From contig JAJYSG010000007.1 of assembly GCA_021793675.1 (NCBI GenBank), positions 14,439-57,818 on the forward strand: DNA of 43,380 nt, given 5' to 3'. This stretch comes from Actinomycetes bacterium (GTDB taxonomy: Bacteria > Actinomycetota > Actinomycetes > Actinomycetales > Cellulomonadaceae). This document shows, one piece after another, positions 41,760-43,380 of the stretch (within the stretch, counting starts at the first letter, position 1; every line of letters starts with the position of its first letter). The notes under the pieces were generated by a model, which was not told the origin of the DNA, searched no databases, and saw only the letters and a program-made list of their open reading frames with translations. A program made the position numbers and the translations under genes.

Positions 41760-41765
41760 ACGCTA
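41760..41765 (-). promoter_or_regulatory. -10 box TAGCGT, leaderless start
   Basis: Minus-strand TAGCGT stands 6 nt before the GTG at 41753, matching the spacing seen at argA, disA and tmk. Confidence 0.5.
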
Positions 41766-41861
41766 CGGTCGCGCGCCCAGGGCGGCGAGAGGAGGGTCAC
41801 CGGCACCTGCCGCGCCGAGACCGCTCGGGTCGCGAGACGGCGAGGCCGGCCGTCCGGTCCC

Positions 41862-42080
41862 TCAGTGGGCGGCGTGCCACGCCCCGGTGCCGCGCAGTCG
41901 CCAGCCGTGCAGCGCGGACGTCATGGCGTGGTGGCGGGCGACGGGGACCGGGTTCTGGGTGGCGCGCGCGTGGGCGGCGCGCCGCTCGTACGCGGCACGA
42001 CGAGCGGCGAAGGAGCGTCCGGCGCACTCGCGACGGTAGGCGGCCTCGGCCTCGAGGGCCGGACCTTGGGTCTCGATCAT
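41862..42080 (-). CDS. small basic hypothetical protein, 72 aa
   Basis: The 72-residue product is rich in Arg, Ala and His (MIETQGPALEAEAAYRREC, then repeated AARRAAYERRAAHARA) and is predicted largely helical. No signal, membrane segment or known domain is visible. AAGGGAAGG lies upstream of the ATG at 42080, a little far from it. The gene has the most canonical promoter in the window, which argues that something here is strongly transcribed. Whether the product is this peptide or an RNA cannot be decided by eye. Confidence 0.55.
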   Translation of the reverse strand: MIETQGPALEAEAAYRRECAGRSFAARRAAYERRAAHARATQNPVPVARHHAMTSALHGWRLRGTGAWHAAH

Positions 42081-42098
42081 CGTTGATCGTGCCTTCCC

Positions 42099-42120
42099 TT
42101 GTGGGGATCGTTGTGGGATC
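42099..42120. repeat. direct repeats in the leader of the 72-aa gene
   Basis: TTGTGGGGATC (42099-42109) and TTGTGGGATC (42111-42120) stand side by side, between promoter and ribosome site. They overlap the predicted transcription start and could be an operator. Confidence 0.4.
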
Positions 42121-42128
42121 CACTGCTA

Positions 42129-42157
42129 ATTATAGCGGAACCCACCCGATCTGTCAC
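42129..42157 (-). promoter_or_regulatory. consensus promoter GTGACA-17-TATAAT
   Basis: On the minus strand GTGACA (42152-42157) and a perfect TATAAT (42129-42134) are 17 bp apart. Transcription should start near 42122, giving a leader of about 42 nt before the 72-aa gene. The AT-rich box is striking in so GC-rich a region. Confidence 0.8.
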
Positions 42158-42265
42158 GGGCAAAAGGTCCTCACGGTGCTGTCATGCGGGTGGGTGCCGC
42201 GTCCTGCCGGCGGCCCACCGTGCGAACGGCTGACCTGCCGGTTCGGGCGGCTTCGGCAGCGTGCC

Positions 42266-42277
42266 GGTGATATCACC
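42266..42277. promoter_or_regulatory. 12-bp palindrome GGTGATATCACC
   Basis: A perfect palindrome with an AT centre lies 43 bp before the GHKL-like gene. TATCAC inside it could serve as a -10 box, in which case a bound protein would block that promoter. Confidence 0.35.
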
Positions 42278-42319
42278 CGGGCGCATGACAGCCCGCGCCC
42301 AGCGGAACCGGGCATCGTC

Positions 42320-42748
42320 GTGCACCCTGTTCCGGTGGGCGAGGTCCGGCACCTGTCGAGTGCCCCCAGCGCGCGGGCGCGCGGCGCGGAGCACGAGCTG
42401 TCGCTGCCCGCCGAGCCCGGCGCCGCGCGGATCGTCCGGCACTGGGTGATGCGGGTCGTCGCGGCGGCGGGCGTCGGCGGTGCGCTCAACCAGCTCGTCG
42501 AGGTGCTCACCGCCGAGCTCGTGGCGGAGGCCGTCCGGACCGGGGCGCCGGACGACGAGGTCGTCGTGCGGCTCCACGTCGTCGACGACGGCGTGCGCGT
42601 CGCCGTGACGGCCCCGGGTGTCGCGGCACTCACGCCGTCGAGCGCCACCAGCCTCGCGCTGGTCGAGGTGCTGTCCACCGCCTGGGGCAGCACCCGCAGC
42701 CAGGACGGCCAGCGGACGGTGTGGTTCGACGTCGCCACCGCGGGCTGA
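42320..42748 (+). CDS. degenerate GHKL (RsbW-like) ATPase-fold protein
   Basis: The product (about 142 aa) follows the layout of anti-sigma-factor kinases: AARIVRHWVMRVVAAAG, a long helix LNQLVEVLTAELVAEAV, then VVVRLHVVDDGVRVAVTAPG and a C-terminal VEVLSTAWGSTRSQDGQRTVWFDV. In active members the helix reads ELVTNAV and the later strand VTDxG. Here Glu (about 70) replaces the Mg-binding Asn, and Ala-Pro replaces the Asp of the adenine pocket. It may have kept the fold but lost ATP binding. The start is uncertain: GTG at 42320 is used, GTG at 42335 is possible, and neither has a strong ribosome site. Confidence 0.6.
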   Translation: MHPVPVGEVRHLSSAPSARARGAEHELSLPAEPGAARIVRHWVMRVVAAAGVGGALNQLVEVLTAELVAEAVRTGAPDDEVVVRLHVVDDGVRVAVTAPGVAALTPSSATSLALVEVLSTAWGSTRSQDGQRTVWFDVATAG

Positions 42749-42860
42749 GCCCCCCACCTGCGACCATCTCGGCGCGCCGGGACTGCCCCGAGGTAGTTTC
42801 ATTCGGTACGGGGCGTGACCGCTCCTCCTGGTCGCGGACGCGGTGAAGGGCAGGCCTGTG

Positions 42861-43380
42861 ATGACGGACGTCGGCGGCGGGACCGGGGGTGGCGTCGCGT
42901 CGGTGCGGGTGCCGGAGATCACGGCCGAGGTGCGCGACGACGGGACGGGCGAGCTGCGCATCGACGGCGTCCTCGAGACCATCGCGCGCGGCGACCTCGC
43001 GGGCGCCGGCGCCGAGGTGACGACCCGGGTGGCGGCCGTGGCGGCCCGGGTGGGCGCGGCGGTGCCGATGCAGGTGCGCGACCCCGACGGGGTGTGGTCG
43101 CTCGTCGTGCATCCCGATGGCCGGGTGGACCAGGCCGCGCCCGCGGCCGACGAGGTGCTCGCACCCGCCGCCGCCGCCGCCACCACAGCAGCGCCCACCG
43201 GCGCCGCACCCTCCGGCGCCGCACCCACCAGCGCCGCCGCCGGTGCCGGAGCCACCGCCGGTGCCGCGGCCGGCTCCCCCGCCGCGACCGCCGGCACCAC
43301 GGCAGCCGCCGGGACGGTCACCGGCACGCCTGCCGCGGCGCTCCGTGACGCCGCCGGCAGCGCGGCGTCGGCGGCCACCG
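42861..43380 (+). CDS. Ala-rich hypothetical protein, partial at window end
   Basis: An open frame runs from ATG at 42861 to the end of the window without a stop, so at least 173 residues are encoded. Residues 1-95 look globular (EITAEVRDDGTGELRIDGVLETI, and near 75-90 DPDGVWSLVVHPDGRVD). From about residue 105 it becomes an Ala/Gly/Pro/Thr low-complexity linker with short repeats of TGAAPSGAAP type, as often found before a second domain. GAAGGG and AGG lie upstream of the start, and TAGTTT at 42794-42799 may be a -10 box. I do not recognise the family. Confidence 0.65.
   Translation, partial: MTDVGGGTGGGVASVRVPEITAEVRDDGTGELRIDGVLETIARGDLAGAGAEVTTRVAAVAARVGAAVPMQVRDPDGVWSLVVHPDGRVDQAAPAADEVLAPAAAAATTAAPTGAAPSGAAPTSAAAGAGATAGAAAGSPAATAGTTAAAGTVTGTPAAALRDAAGSAASAAT

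Overview
The window is a contiguous piece of a very GC-rich actinobacterial chromosome. Gene content points to the Micrococcales and most resembles Cellulomonas or a close relative; this is an inference from recognisable families, not a database result. The pointers are radA-disA, a short ArgA-type acetyltransferase, MutY, a stand-alone LigD-type polymerase, a DUF222-HNH (13E12-type) gene, and a beta-glucosidase locus with its own importer. Many genes start with GTG. At least eight have a TANNNT box 6-7 nt before the start codon, so their mRNAs are probably leaderless.

Layout. 1-3010: glpD (minus) divergent from a SorC-type regulator, with palindromes between them. 3045-9381: ArgA-type acetyltransferase, mutY, a GNAT protein, an anchored hypothetical, disA and radA (c-di-AMP synthesis and recombination repair), and a second anchored hypothetical. 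9400-15151: a minus-strand operon of response regulator, sensor kinase, GT2-GtrA fusion and a polytopic GT39/ArnT-like (YkcB-like) transferase, apparently an envelope glycosylation module under its own two-component system. 15220-24404: a TetR repressor divergent from an intracellular GH3 beta-glucosidase, which is followed by a complete family-5 solute-binding-protein ABC importer. A 20-bp palindrome lies between repressor and glycosidase. The likely role is uptake and cleavage of beta-gluco-oligosaccharides. 24482-31159: a lipoprotein phosphoesterase, topA, a Gfo/Idh/MocA oxidoreductase, and the tmk-holB pair.

31432-33781 is the one visibly disturbed region: a DUF222-HNH gene followed by the decayed C-terminal half of a DHA2-type MFS exporter (minus) and the C-terminal piece of a TetR regulator (plus). 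They look like the ends of a divergent pair whose shared promoter and 5' halves were deleted. 33795-36462: a four-gene minus operon of exported helical protein, lipoprotein, response regulator and sensor kinase. 36576-39072: a secreted tripeptidyl-aminopeptidase-like hydrolase, tRNA-Thr(CGT) and a TetR regulator. 39149-42080: a modular unknown protein with two repeat arrays, a LigD-type polymerase, and a 72-residue unknown protein behind the best consensus promoter in the window. 42320-43380: a degenerate GHKL (RsbW-like) protein and the start of an Ala-rich unknown protein that runs off the end.

No CRISPR array, prophage, integrase, complete insertion sequence or rRNA was seen. Most of the window is ordinary chromosomal backbone. 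The best candidates for new biology are the exported-protein two-component operon, the repeat-containing unknown with a 26-bp palindrome upstream, the degenerate GHKL protein, and the deletion relic.
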